Shown: one piece after another, positions 8,624-16,450 of the stretch
Numbering within the stretch: the stretch's first letter is position 1
Layout: the number at the start of each line of letters is the position of its first letter
Source of the DNA: Ruminococcus callidus ATCC 27760
Lineage (GTDB): Bacteria; Bacillota; Clostridia; Oscillospirales; Ruminococcaceae
Assembly: GCF_000468015.1 (NCBI RefSeq)
Contig: NZ_KI260341.1
Coordinates: 20,845-70,015, forward strand
DNA: 49,171 nt
Reading direction: 5' to 3'
The notes under the pieces: generated by a model
The model's database searches: none
Told to the model about the DNA's origin: nothing
Seen by the model: the letters and a program-made list of their open reading frames with translations, nothing else
Program-made: the position numbers and the translations under genes

Positions 8624-10614
8624 ATTGCATCTACCTCCGCCATAATCTGACCGGTTGCGAAGCCCTTCAGATCCATTGCACCGGACGGGCATGCAACGGT
8701 ACAAGCACCGCAGCCCTGACATACTGCCTCATTGACAACTGCTACGCGGCGAATCATCGAGCCGTCCTGACGGCGGCTGAAGTCCTTCTCCTCATAAGTA
8801 ATTGCACCGTACGGGCAGACATTTGCACAAGACGAGCAACCATTGCACTTCATGGGATCCGAATGGGATACGCACGGGTTGCAGGACAGCTTGTCCTTTG
8901 CCAGCAGACCGATAACCTTAGAAGCAGCGGCACCAGCCTGTGCAACGGTTTCCGGAATATCCTTCGGTCCCTGACAAACACCGGAAAGGAATACACCGGC
9001 TGTCGGGGATTCTACCGGACGCAGCTTTGCGTGAGCTTCTGTGAAGAAGTCGTTGGTATCCATGCTTGCAGTCAGCATGGTTGCCAGCGGACGGGCACTC
9101 TTGTCTGCTTCGATCGCAGCAGCCAGAACGACCATATCTGCCTTGATGTGCAGCTGTTCGTTGGAGATCAGATCAGAAGCCTGAACATCCAGTGTGCCGT
9201 CAGACTGCGGAGCAACCTTGCCGACCATACCCTTAATATAATGTACGCCATACTGTTCTACGGCACGGCGATAGAACTCATCATAGTTCTTGCCCGGTGT
9301 ACGAACGTCGATGTAGAATACATAGACATCGGTATCCGGATATTTTTCGCGGCACAGCATTGCGTGCTTTGCGGTATACATACAGCAGATCTTGGAGCAG
9401 TATTCCTTACCGCAGCCATGCTGAGAACCGGATTCACGGCTGCCGACGCACTGTACGAATACCAGTGTCTTCGGCTGCTTGCCGTCGGACAGACGCTGCA
9501 AATGACCTTCTGTCGGACCGTCTGCCTTCAGGATCCGCTCGAATTCCAGAGAAGTGACAACGTCCTTGCTCTGGGAATATGCGAATTCGTCATAGCCGTC
9601 AATGTTGATCGGATTGTAACCGGTAGCGGCAACGATTGCACCGTACTTTTCTTCTACGAAAGTTTCCTTCTGCTCGTAGTCGATCGCACCGGCAGAGCAA
9701 ACTGTCGAACACAGACCGCACTTGCCCTTGGTGAGCTTGATGCAGCGTGTGGAGTCCAGAACAGCAACGTTCGGGATTGCCTGTGCAAACGGGATATATG
9801 CAGCGTGACGGTTGCTCAGTCCCAGATTGTAAGCGTCCGGAATGTTCTTTACCGGACACTTTTCCGTACATGCACCGCAGCCGGTACACTTATCCTCATC
9901 GACAAAACGAGCCTTACGGCGAATCTTGACGCTGAAGTTGCCCACGAAACCGGTCACTGCTTCTACTTCACTGTAGGAGTAGATCGTGATCTTGTCGTTC
10001 TGTGCACATTCTACCATTTTCGGTGTCAGGATACAGGACGAGCAGTCCAGTGTCGGGAATGTCTTATCGATCTGTGTCATCTTACCGCCGATGGTCGGTT
10101 CCTTTTCGACGATGTCTACCGGATAGCCGGCTTCTGCAATATCCAGAGCAGTCTGGATACCTGCGATACCGCCGCCGATGACCAGAGCACGCTTGGTTAC
10201 CGGACTTTCGCCGGCGATCAGCGGGGTATTCAGCAGAACCTTTGCAATTGCTGCACGTCCGAGGACGATTGCCTTTGCGGTTGCCTCCGGAATATCCTTG
10301 TGGATCCACGAGCACTGTTCACGAATATTTGCGACTTCCAGCATGTAGGGGTTCAGGCCTGCTGCTGCAACAGTCTTACGGAAAGTTGCCTCATGCATAC
10401 GGGGCGAACATGAACATACAACAACGCCCTCCAGCTGATACTCCTTGATCGCATCTTTGATTATGTTTTGGCCTGCCTCTGAGCACATATAGGGATAGTC
10501 GGTCGCATAAACGACTGCCGGCTCTTTTCCAAGAGTTTCAGCAACAGTTTTTACGTCGACGGTCGCCGCAATGTTCGTACCGCAGTGGCATACAAAAACA
10601 CCTATTCTCCGCAT
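8614..10614 (-). CDS. hdrA: Heterodisulfide reductase subunit A (flavin-based bifurcating)
   Basis: A 666-residue HdrA. Domain order: an N-terminal domain with VCHCG (Cys9/Cys11), an FAD Rossmann motif VIGGGIAGIQTAL from residue 145, an inserted ferredoxin with CTGCGACTEKC at 243-253 and a second CGLCSTVC cluster, and C-terminal ferredoxin motifs at 590-600 and 632-642. HdrA carries the FAD that performs electron bifurcation in methanogen and bacterial Hdr complexes. It is full length with no broken motif. RBS GGAGG at 7 bp. It sits between hdrC and the MvhD-like gene. I infer that it splits electrons from NADH between ferredoxin (low potential) and the HdrBC/fumarate reductase side (high potential). 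Confidence 0.93.
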   Translation of the reverse strand: MRRIGVFVCHCGTNIAATVDVKTVAETLGKEPAVVYATDYPYMCSEAGQNIIKDAIKEYQLEGVVVCSCSPRMHEATFRKTVAAAGLNPYMLEVANIREQCSWIHKDIPEATAKAIVLGRAAIAKVLLNTPLIAGESPVTKRALVIGGGIAGIQTALDIAEAGYPVDIVEKEPTIGGKMTQIDKTFPTLDCSSCILTPKMVECAQNDKITIYSYSEVEAVTGFVGNFSVKIRRKARFVDEDKCTGCGACTEKCPVKNIPDAYNLGLSNRHAAYIPFAQAIPNVAVLDSTRCIKLTKGKCGLCSTVCSAGAIDYEQKETFVEEKYGAIVAATGYNPINIDGYDEFAYSQSKDVVTSLEFERILKADGPTEGHLQRLSDGKQPKTLVFVQCVGSRESGSQHGCGKEYCSKICCMYTAKHAMLCREKYPDTDVYVFYIDVRTPGKNYDEFYRRAVEQYGVHYIKGMVGKVAPQSDGTLDVQASDLISNEQLHIKADMVVLAAAIEADKSARPLATMLTASMDTNDFFTEAHAKLRPVESPTAGVFLSGVCQGPKDIPETVAQAGAAASKVIGLLAKDKLSCNPCVSHSDPMKCNGCSSCANVCPYGAITYEEKDFSRRQDGSMIRRVAVVNEAVCQGCGACTVACPSGAMDLKGFATGQIMAEVDAICK

Positions 10615-10626
10615 TTTTATGCCTCC

Positions 10627-11007
10627 TTATTTGCTGTATTTCCGGAATGCACTGACGATTGCCTGCTGCGGCAAATCGTCGTCCAGCATTTCGGGAATCT
10701 GCTCCGATTTCAGGTGATTCTGTCCCTGCTGACGGATTACCGCCAGTCTGACTGCTTCCACCAGTTTTGCCGGTTCCACGTCACGCGGGCAGCGTTCTAC
10801 GCAGGCAAAGCAGGACAGGCATGTATAAATGGACTTCGATGCCATCAGCTTTTCGATGTCACCTTTTTCCACCATATATACAAACTGATGCGGATGATAT
10901 TCCATTGCATCATAAGACGGACAGGTACCGCTGCACTTTCCGCAACGCATACACTTCAGCGGATTCACGCCGCTGGTCGTCAGAACGAGTTCTTTCAAAT
11001 CTGCCAT
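10627..11007 (-). CDS. hdrC: Heterodisulfide reductase subunit C, 4Fe-4S ferredoxin-like
   Basis: A 126-residue HdrC with two [4Fe-4S] motifs: Cys19, 22, 25, 29 and Cys63, 66, 69, 73, each followed by Pro. In Hdr complexes HdrC conducts electrons from HdrA to HdrB. AAGGAGG stands 7 bp before the ATG. The gene lies 12 bp after hdrB and 12 bp before hdrA. Confidence 0.9.
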   Translation of the reverse strand: MADLKELVLTTSGVNPLKCMRCGKCSGTCPSYDAMEYHPHQFVYMVEKGDIEKLMASKSIYTCLSCFACVERCPRDVEPAKLVEAVRLAVIRQQGQNHLKSEQIPEMLDDDLPQQAIVSAFRKYSK

Positions 11008-11019
11008 TTTCGTTCCTCC

Positions 11020-11802
11020 TTATTTCAGACCGAGTGCTTCCGCCAGCAGCTCGGTAAAGTATACGACCGGCAGATCCGAAACGCCGGAATTCTTCTGGAG
11101 GTTGTACAGACAAAGCGGACATGCGGTGATCACCATTTCTGCACCGTGGTCCTTGGCACTGGCCATCACCTTGTTGCTTCTGGACTCTGCCACAGACTTT
11201 TCGTCCAGTGTCAGATAGCCGCCGCAGCATTCGTTCCGCATCGGATACAGTACCGGTGTTGCACCAATTGCACGGATAAAGTCTTCCAGAATCTTCGGAT
11301 TCTCCGGATTATCCATCTGCATGGTCTTTCCCGGACGGAGCAGAAGACATCCGTAATATGCGGCGATCTTCTTGCCCTTCAGCGGATTTACCACTTTCTT
11401 TTTCAGTTCATCGAAGCCGACCTTGTCCCGCAGTACTTCCAGATAATGCAGAACTTCGGTTTCGCCCTGATACGGCTCTGCCAGCTTCAGATAATTGTTT
11501 GCTTTCAGAACAATGTTGTCATCGGTCTGCATATCATGGTTGACCTGCTTGATGACATTATGACAGGCAGAACAAAGGGTAACCAGAGGCTGTCCCAGTT
11601 CCTTTGCTTTTGCCAGTGCACGAATCGATGAGAGCTTGGTTGCGATCTCATTCTTCGCCATTGGATACACACCGCCGCAGCACTGCCAGTCCGGAAGTTC
11701 TTCCAGAGTAAAGCCCAGTGCTTCAGCAGAGATCCGAGCATAGTGATCGAGGTCTTTCGCCTTGGTCTTCAGTGTACAGCCCGGAAAATAACTGTATGTC
11801 AT
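11020..11802 (-). CDS. hdrB: Heterodisulfide reductase subunit B, CCG-domain protein
   Basis: A 260-residue HdrB with two complete CCG signatures. The first uses Cys9, 41/42, 77 and 80; the second uses Cys152, 192/193, 228 and 231. In characterised HdrB these hold two noncubane [4Fe-4S] clusters where heterodisulfide is reduced. A clostridium lacks CoM-S-S-CoB, so the natural acceptor must differ. The operon contains a fumarate-reductase pair without its own quinol anchor or CCG domain, so HdrB is a candidate electron bridge to it, analogous to the HdrB-like half of TfrB. An unknown disulfide is the main alternative. Confidence 0.88.
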   Translation of the reverse strand: MTYSYFPGCTLKTKAKDLDHYARISAEALGFTLEELPDWQCCGGVYPMAKNEIATKLSSIRALAKAKELGQPLVTLCSACHNVIKQVNHDMQTDDNIVLKANNYLKLAEPYQGETEVLHYLEVLRDKVGFDELKKKVVNPLKGKKIAAYYGCLLLRPGKTMQMDNPENPKILEDFIRAIGATPVLYPMRNECCGGYLTLDEKSVAESRSNKVMASAKDHGAEMVITACPLCLYNLQKNSGVSDLPVVYFTELLAEALGLK

Positions 11803-11851
11803 AGCAAAACTACCTTTCCTTCCTGTTTTTTTGCACCGAAGTGCAGACGGT

Positions 11852-13228
11852 TCACGCCATCTCCTCGGGATGGAATACTTCGTCGAACCGTTCAGCTGTC
11901 AGGAATCCCAGCTCTACGCAGGCTTCCTTCAGCGAGATGTTGTCATGGAACGCCTTCTTTGCAGTTTTTGCAGCATTCTCATAACCGATGTAGGGGTTCA
12001 GTGCGGTTACCAGCATCAGAGAATTGTGCAGGTTATGGTGCATCTTTTCGCGGTTTGCACAGATGCCCACTGCACAGTTCTTATTGAAGGAGACAATGGA
12101 CTCTGCCAGCAGACGTGCAGACTGCAGGAAGTTATACGCACAAACCGGCATAAATACGTTCAGCTCAAAGTTACCCTGAGAAGCTGCCATGCCGACTGCC
12201 ACGTCGTTGCCCATTACCTGAACAGCAACCATCGTTGCCTGTTCGCACTGTGTCGGATTGACCTTGCCCGGCATGATGGAAGAACCCGGTTCGTTTTCCG
12301 GAATGGTGATTTCACCCAGACCATCTCTCGGACCGCTTGCCAGCCAGCGAACGTCGTTGGCGATCTTCATCATATCCGCAGCCAGAGCCTTCAGGGCACC
12401 GTGTGCAAATACGATCTCATCCTTGCTGGTCAGTGCGTGGAATTTGTTGGAAGCGGTGACGAAGTCCTTGCCGGTCAGTTCAGAAACTGCCTTGGCAACT
12501 TCTACATCAAAGCCCTCCGGTGCATTCAGACCGGTACCAACTGCGGTGCCGCCCAGTGCCAGTGTCTTCAGGTACGGCAACGCAGAAACGAGCATCTCGC
12601 GATCACGCTCGAGAGAAGTACGCCAGCCGCTGATCTCCTGCGAGAACTGGATCGGTGTTGCATCCTGCAGGTGGGTTCTGCCGCTTTTTACAATGCCCTT
12701 GTGTTCTTCTTCCAGACGGCGGAAGGTAGCCACCAATTCGTCAATTGCCGGCAGTACCTTATCCTCTACAGCCAGAACAGCAGAGATATGCATTGCAGTG
12801 GGGAATGTGTCGTTAGAAGACTGACTCATATTGACATCGTCATTCGGGTGCAGGATCTTCTTTCCGGCAACTTCATTACCGCGGTTTGCGATAACTTCGT
12901 TGGCGTTCATGTTGGACTGTGTGCCGCTGCCCGTCTGCCATACAACCAGCGGAAAATGCTCGTTCAGGCTGCCGGAGATCACTTCGTCACAGGCAGTGGA
13001 GATTGCAGAAAGCTTCTCCTCTGTCATACGCTCCGGACGGAGCTTGTGGTTTGCCATAGCGGCAGCCTTTTTCAGGATACCGAAAGCGTGTGTGATCTCG
13101 CGGGGCATGGTTTCAATGCCCACACCGATCAGAAAGTTCTCGTGGCTGCGTTCTGTCTGTGCTGCCCAGTACTTATCGGCGGGCACCTTTACTTCGCCCA
13201 TCGAATCGTGTTCAATGCGATACTCCAT
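11852..13228 (-). CDS. fumC: Class II fumarate hydratase
   Basis: A 458-residue class II fumarase interconverting malate and fumarate in the cytoplasm. The family signature GSSIMPGKVNPTQ lies near residue 315, with TGSGTQSNMNANEV and SGRTHLQDATP as the other active-site blocks. The preferred start is ATG 13228, where GGAG is 8 bp away; an ATG two codons upstream is only 2 bp from it. It is the first gene of the operon, 49 bp before hdrB, so fumarate supply and use are co-transcribed. Aspartase is a relative, but the sequence reads as fumarase, and context agrees. Confidence 0.92.
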   Translation of the reverse strand: MEYRIEHDSMGEVKVPADKYWAAQTERSHENFLIGVGIETMPREITHAFGILKKAAAMANHKLRPERMTEEKLSAISTACDEVISGSLNEHFPLVVWQTGSGTQSNMNANEVIANRGNEVAGKKILHPNDDVNMSQSSNDTFPTAMHISAVLAVEDKVLPAIDELVATFRRLEEEHKGIVKSGRTHLQDATPIQFSQEISGWRTSLERDREMLVSALPYLKTLALGGTAVGTGLNAPEGFDVEVAKAVSELTGKDFVTASNKFHALTSKDEIVFAHGALKALAADMMKIANDVRWLASGPRDGLGEITIPENEPGSSIMPGKVNPTQCEQATMVAVQVMGNDVAVGMAASQGNFELNVFMPVCAYNFLQSARLLAESIVSFNKNCAVGICANREKMHHNLHNSLMLVTALNPYIGYENAAKTAKKAFHDNISLKEACVELGFLTAERFDEVFHPEEMA

Positions 13229-13658
13229 GTTCATCTCTCCTATTTTGAAATTTTGATGATGGTGATTGTGTCTGTTTCTGCTGTGCGGCAGAAACGCTTT
13301 TGTGTCCGGTAAAAAGACTGTCCTGCCCTCGGCTGCAGTCCGTCAGTTCGGGCTGCTTGTCCGCAGTCTTTCTGCGGTTCCACAGCCGGATCCCCGTGCC
13401 GATGCAATGCACCCTTTCACGGAAACATACTTTTATGACAGAACAGCCTTTCTTCGCTGTCGGAACCGCTGAAAGCGGCTCCTGATCCCGTCCTGTCCGA
13501 ACGTCATTTTCACGGCGGCACGGCACAAAAAAATCTGCTGTACAACACGGCACAGCACCGCCATAGTGAAACTGTCTGTGACAGTTCCCGACAGAAAAAT
13601 CAAGAATTCTCCCCGAAAGCCGTCGCTTTTCCAGAGAAAAACTACATGATGTACTATC
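13229..13658 (-). promoter_or_regulatory. Long structured 5' leader of the fumC-hdr-flx-frd operon
   Basis: About 430 nt of untranslated RNA between promoter and fumC. Stable hairpins are visible: AACTGTC/GACAGTT (13570-13586), GGAGCCGCT/AGCGGTTCC (around 13463-13483) and GTTTCTGC/GCAGAAAC (13273-13294). I do not recognise a known riboswitch or T-box signature. The length and structure suggest RNA-level control, but the function is unknown. Confidence 0.5.
13527..13557 (-). terminator. Candidate attenuator inside the fumC leader
   Basis: On the minus strand TGCTGTGC, a 6-nt loop and GTACAGCA (one G-U pair) are followed by GA and seven T. It lies about 100 nt after the predicted start of transcription and about 300 nt before fumC. 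That suits premature termination better than end-of-operon termination. Confidence 0.45.
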
Positions 13659-13664
13659 TATGAT

Positions 13665-13693
13665 ATTATAACATATTCCGCCTGATTTTTCAA
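13665..13693 (-). promoter_or_regulatory. Sigma-A promoter P1 of the fumC-frdA operon
   Basis: TTGAAA (13688-13693), a 17-bp spacer and TATAAT (13665-13670), reading leftward. Confidence 0.75.
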
Positions 13694-13747
13694 GGGACAA
13701 TCGCAAATTTTGTATGAACAAGCGGCATAACAGCCTCCGGTGTCGAT

Positions 13748-13788
13748 TCCCGAATGGTAAAATTTCTGTCACACGACACCATTCGGGA
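13748..13788. promoter_or_regulatory. 11-bp perfect inverted repeat upstream of the fumC promoter
   Basis: TCCCGAATGGT at 13748-13758 and its exact complement at 13778-13788, centred about 75 bp upstream of P1 and just downstream of P2. It could be a regulator site or a leader hairpin of the P2 transcript; an overlapping GGTGTCG/CGACACC pair gives an alternative fold. Confidence 0.4.
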
Positions 13789-13806
13789 AATTTCATGTCA
13801 TTTTGC

Positions 13807-13835
13807 ATTATACCATTTCTTTGTGAAAAAATCAA
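13807..13835 (-). promoter_or_regulatory. Possible second promoter P2 of the fumC operon
   Basis: TTGATT (13830-13835), 17 bp, TATAAT (13807-13812), leftward, about 140 bp upstream of P1. Confidence 0.5.
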
Positions 13836-13945
13836 CAGCTTTTGAAACACCTCATGTTTTGCAAAGTTTTTCGCGGAAATACGCTGTTTTTTTGTCATGC
13901 CCCTTTGAAAAAACTTTGTTTCCCGAAACGAGAATGTGGTTTTTC

Positions 13946-13967
13946 ATAGTTAGTATAAGCTAACTAT
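13946..13967. promoter_or_regulatory. Palindromic operator ATAGTTAG-6-CTAACTAT
   Basis: A perfect 8-bp dyad with a 6-bp spacer (13946-13953, 13960-13967), 150 bp upstream of the S24-family regulator. The sequence resembles cI/LexA-like regulator operators; binding by the neighbouring regulator is inferred. Confidence 0.5.
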
Positions 13968-14045
13968 AATTTTACAGAAATCGCAGCCGATTTTCCGCCG
14001 GTTTGAAAAGTTGTCCGGTTTCTTCAAAAAATCTAACGAATCCAC

Positions 14046-14074
14046 TTGTCTTTTCCCGAAAAGCGTGGTATAAT
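14046..14074 (+). promoter_or_regulatory. Promoter of the S24-family regulator
   Basis: TTGTCT (14046-14051), a 17-bp spacer and TATAAT (14069-14074), rightward, about 40 bp before the start codon. Confidence 0.7.
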
Positions 14075-14077
14075 GCA

Positions 14078-14100
14078 GTTGTTCCGAAAAACAGAACAAC
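14078..14100. promoter_or_regulatory. Dyad at the transcription start of the S24 regulator
   Basis: GTTGTTC (14078-14084) and GAACAAC (14094-14100), a perfect 7-bp inverted repeat covering the predicted start site and ending next to the GGAGG RBS. It is a candidate autoregulatory operator or an RBS-proximal hairpin. Confidence 0.45.
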
Positions 14101-14114
14101 GGAGGTATACCCCT

Positions 14115-14753
14115 ATGGAAACATTCCACAACCGGCTGCAGCAGGCGATGCAGCAAAAACACATGACGCAGTCTGACTTGTGTGCCAAAACCGGCATTTC
14201 CCGTTCCACCATGAGCCAGTATTGTTCCGGCTCTTTCCGCCCGAAGGAGAGCAAGCTGCGGCTGCTGGCGAAGGCTCTCGGCGTAAAGGAAGCGTGGCTG
14301 CTGGGCTATGACAGCCCCGAAGAACCGCCTGTTTCATGGGAGGACTATCCCAATCTTCGCCCGATTCAGCTGAAACGCTTTCCGCTGCTGGGTGAGATCG
14401 CCTGCGGCGAACCGATTTTTGCACAGGAAGATCGGGAAACCTTTCTGATCGCTGATGCAGAAATTGCTGCGGACTTCTGTCTGCTGGCACGGGGCGACAG
14501 CATGATCGGGGCACGGATCTACGACGGCGATGCGGTGTTTATCCGCAGCCAGCCCATGGTGGAAAACGGCGAGATCGCGGCTGTAATCATTGACGACGAA
14601 GCCACGCTGAAACGGGTCTACTACGACAGAGAGCACGCACGCTTACAGCTGGTACCGGAAAATCCGGCATACTCTCCGCTGGTCTATGTGGGAGAAGAAC
14701 TGGACAATATCCGCATACTGGGAAAAGCAGTCGGATTCATGAGTATTTTTTAA
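14115..14753 (+). CDS. XRE-family repressor with S24 (LexA/UmuD-like) autoprotease domain
   Basis: A 212-residue two-domain regulator. An N-terminal helix-turn-helix spans about 15-65. The C-terminal S24 peptidase has Ser129 (ARGDSM) and Lys166 (TLKR) as catalytic dyad. The cleavage region LLGEIACGEP has Cys97-Gly98 where LexA has Ala-Gly; UmuD also cuts at Cys-Gly, so self-cleavage is plausible. ATG 14115 has GGAGG 9 bp upstream; the frame extends 23 codons earlier into the promoter. No phage genes adjoin, so it looks like an orphan damage-responsive repressor of the HdiR kind. Targets are unknown; nearby palindromes are candidates. Confidence 0.88.
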   Translation: METFHNRLQQAMQQKHMTQSDLCAKTGISRSTMSQYCSGSFRPKESKLRLLAKALGVKEAWLLGYDSPEEPPVSWEDYPNLRPIQLKRFPLLGEIACGEPIFAQEDRETFLIADAEIAADFCLLARGDSMIGARIYDGDAVFIRSQPMVENGEIAAVIIDDEATLKRVYYDREHARLQLVPENPAYSPLVYVGEELDNIRILGKAVGFMSIF

Positions 14754-14762
14754 GACAAGCAA

Positions 14763-14803
14763 AAAGCGGCAGACAGTTGGGGAAACTGTCTGCCGCTTTG
14801 TTT
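14763..14803. terminator. Bidirectional terminator between the S24 regulator and cls
   Basis: A perfect 16-bp stem (14763-14778 with 14784-14799), 5-nt loop, and T-runs on both strands. It separates convergent genes. Confidence 0.9.
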
Positions 14804-14816
14804 TGGAATTGCAAAA

Positions 14817-16346
14817 TTACAGAAGCGGGCTGATCGTCCGCAGGATCGCCTGCCAGAGCAGACTGTGCCGGCGACGCTTGCAGTCCTGAAGCGTCACACG
14901 GCGGCTTTTCTCAATGGTCACAACGCAGTCCAGCTTCATCTTCTGCAACGCACTGCATTCCACCAGCATCGCCGCACACTCCATGTGCAGGTACAAACTG
15001 CGATAGTCCATGTTGATCGTTCCTACAATGCCGATCCTGTCATCTACCAGATAGCTTTTGGCATGGATAAATCCCGGCGTATACTCATAGATCCGCACCC
15101 CTGCCCGAATCAGCGGCTCATAATAGGAACGGGTGAGAGAATACACCACACGCTTATCCGGAATCCCCGGTGTCACAAGCCGCACATCGACCCCGCGTTG
15201 TGCCGCCATGCAAAGGGCGTGCTGCATTTCGTCATCGATTGCCAGATACGGCGTGAAGATATACACATACTCTTTCGCCTGATACAGCAGATCCAGATAA
15301 ATATCCTGTGCCAGCGTTTCATTTTCAAAGGGCGAGTTGCAGTAGGGCTGCACATAGCCGTCTGTGGGAAACGGTTCCGGATGATACCGGTGTGGCAGGT
15401 ACTTCTTGCAGTTGTCATTGGTGTTGTAGAATGCATTCCACAGTTCCAAACACATCAGCGTAAGGCTGTACACGCCCTCGCCATAGAGCCGCAGTCCGGT
15501 GTCTTTCCAGTGCCCAAACCGCTGTTTCTGGTTGATATACTCATCTGCCAGATTGAAGCCGCCGGTATAGGCAATATAGCCGTCAATGACAGTGATCTTC
15601 CGGTGGTTCCGGTTGTTCATCACCGCGGAAAGTGCCGGTCGGAACGGGTTGAACGTCAGCACATGGATTCCCGCCGCCGCAAGTTCTTTCCGGAAATTCT
15701 TCGGCAGACAGCCCACGCTCCCCAGATCGTCATAGGCGAAGCGTACTTCCACGCCGGCGGCTGCCTTTTCTTTCAGAATGGCTTTGATCGAATCCCACAT
15801 GACTCCCTCTGTCACGATAAAATATTCCATAAAGATATAATGTCTGGCTTTCCGGAGATCCTCCAGCAGTCGGGGAAACGCTTCATCTGCCAAAGAAAAA
15901 TATTCCACCTTGGTATTCTGGTACATGGGAAAACCGCTGCTTTCCAGATAGAAACTGGTTTCCGCCATGCGTACCGGAAACGCCGCCGCAGAACAACCTA
16001 CAGAGGGACGAATCCCGATCACCCGTCTGCCGTGGTGCAGCTGCCGGCGAATCCGCCGCGAGGGACGCTTGTCCCCGAACAGCAGATACATCATTCCGCC
16101 CAACAGCGGAAACGTACCGATAAACAGCATCCAGAGAATTTTATAAGAGGGATTTCCGGACTTGTTGATGATATACAATTCAATCGCCAGACTCAGTCCG
16201 ATAAATGTAATATTGATCCACGTTGCATACTGTGTCAGCCGCAGAAACAAGATCACAAACCACACCAGCTGCAAGACAATCAGGAATCCGATAATTACCA
16301 CTCGGCTGGTCAACATGCTGATCAGTTTTTTCAGCTTTCGCCGCAC
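14817..16346 (-). CDS. cls: Cardiolipin synthase
   Basis: A 509-residue membrane-bound phospholipase-D-family enzyme that condenses phosphatidylglycerol into cardiolipin. Two N-terminal transmembrane helices are followed by two HKD motifs: HRKITVIDGYIAYTGGFN and HAKSYLVDDRIGIVGTIN. The start chosen is GTG 16346 (MRRKLKKL) because AAGGAG lies 9 bp upstream; an earlier in-frame TTG would start inside a palindromic repeat. Length is normal for the bacterial ClsA type. It is monocistronic between a terminator and its own promoter. Confidence 0.92.
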   Translation of the reverse strand: MRRKLKKLISMLTSRVVIIGFLIVLQLVWFVILFLRLTQYATWINITFIGLSLAIELYIINKSGNPSYKILWMLFIGTFPLLGGMMYLLFGDKRPSRRIRRQLHHGRRVIGIRPSVGCSAAAFPVRMAETSFYLESSGFPMYQNTKVEYFSLADEAFPRLLEDLRKARHYIFMEYFIVTEGVMWDSIKAILKEKAAAGVEVRFAYDDLGSVGCLPKNFRKELAAAGIHVLTFNPFRPALSAVMNNRNHRKITVIDGYIAYTGGFNLADEYINQKQRFGHWKDTGLRLYGEGVYSLTLMCLELWNAFYNTNDNCKKYLPHRYHPEPFPTDGYVQPYCNSPFENETLAQDIYLDLLYQAKEYVYIFTPYLAIDDEMQHALCMAAQRGVDVRLVTPGIPDKRVVYSLTRSYYEPLIRAGVRIYEYTPGFIHAKSYLVDDRIGIVGTINMDYRSLYLHMECAAMLVECSALQKMKLDCVVTIEKSRRVTLQDCKRRRHSLLWQAILRTISPLL

Positions 16347-16376
16347 AACATCACGCTCCTTTCCGGAATTGCTTCG

Positions 16377-16409
16377 GGCAACACTGCACAAGCTTTATGC
16401 GGTGTTGCC
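16377..16409. repeat. Palindromic repeat copy R3, in the cls 5' leader
   Basis: GGCAACACTGCA ... TGCGGTGTTGCC, a 12-bp stem with one wobble around an AAGCTT-like core. It begins about 5 nt after the predicted cls transcription start, so the repeat is transcribed as the first part of the cls mRNA. Confidence 0.8.
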
Positions 16410-16421
16410 TTCATCTCTTTT

Positions 16422-16450
16422 AGTATAGCAGATTTTTCGAAAAAAGGCAA
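16422..16450 (-). promoter_or_regulatory. Promoter of cls
   Basis: TTGCCT (16445-16450), 17 bp, TATACT (16422-16427), leftward. Confidence 0.7.

Noticed and set aside
13229-13658. Cobalamin, THF or T-box riboswitch in the fumC leader.
   Set aside because: None of the conserved boxes of these classes could be found on the transcribed strand.
13821-13838. Possible Rex (NADH redox repressor) site TTGTGAA-AAAA-TCAACAG upstream of the operon.
   Set aside because: Only the first half matches the consensus; the second half is poor and the site overlaps the -35 of P2 by chance composition.
13212-13898. A 228-codon leftward open frame spanning both operon promoters, the leader and the fumC start.
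   Set aside because: It runs through two TATAAT boxes and several hairpins, has a Cys/Arg-rich unlikely composition and no RBS or recognisable domain. Its length is unusual for non-coding DNA, so ribosome profiling would be worth a glance.
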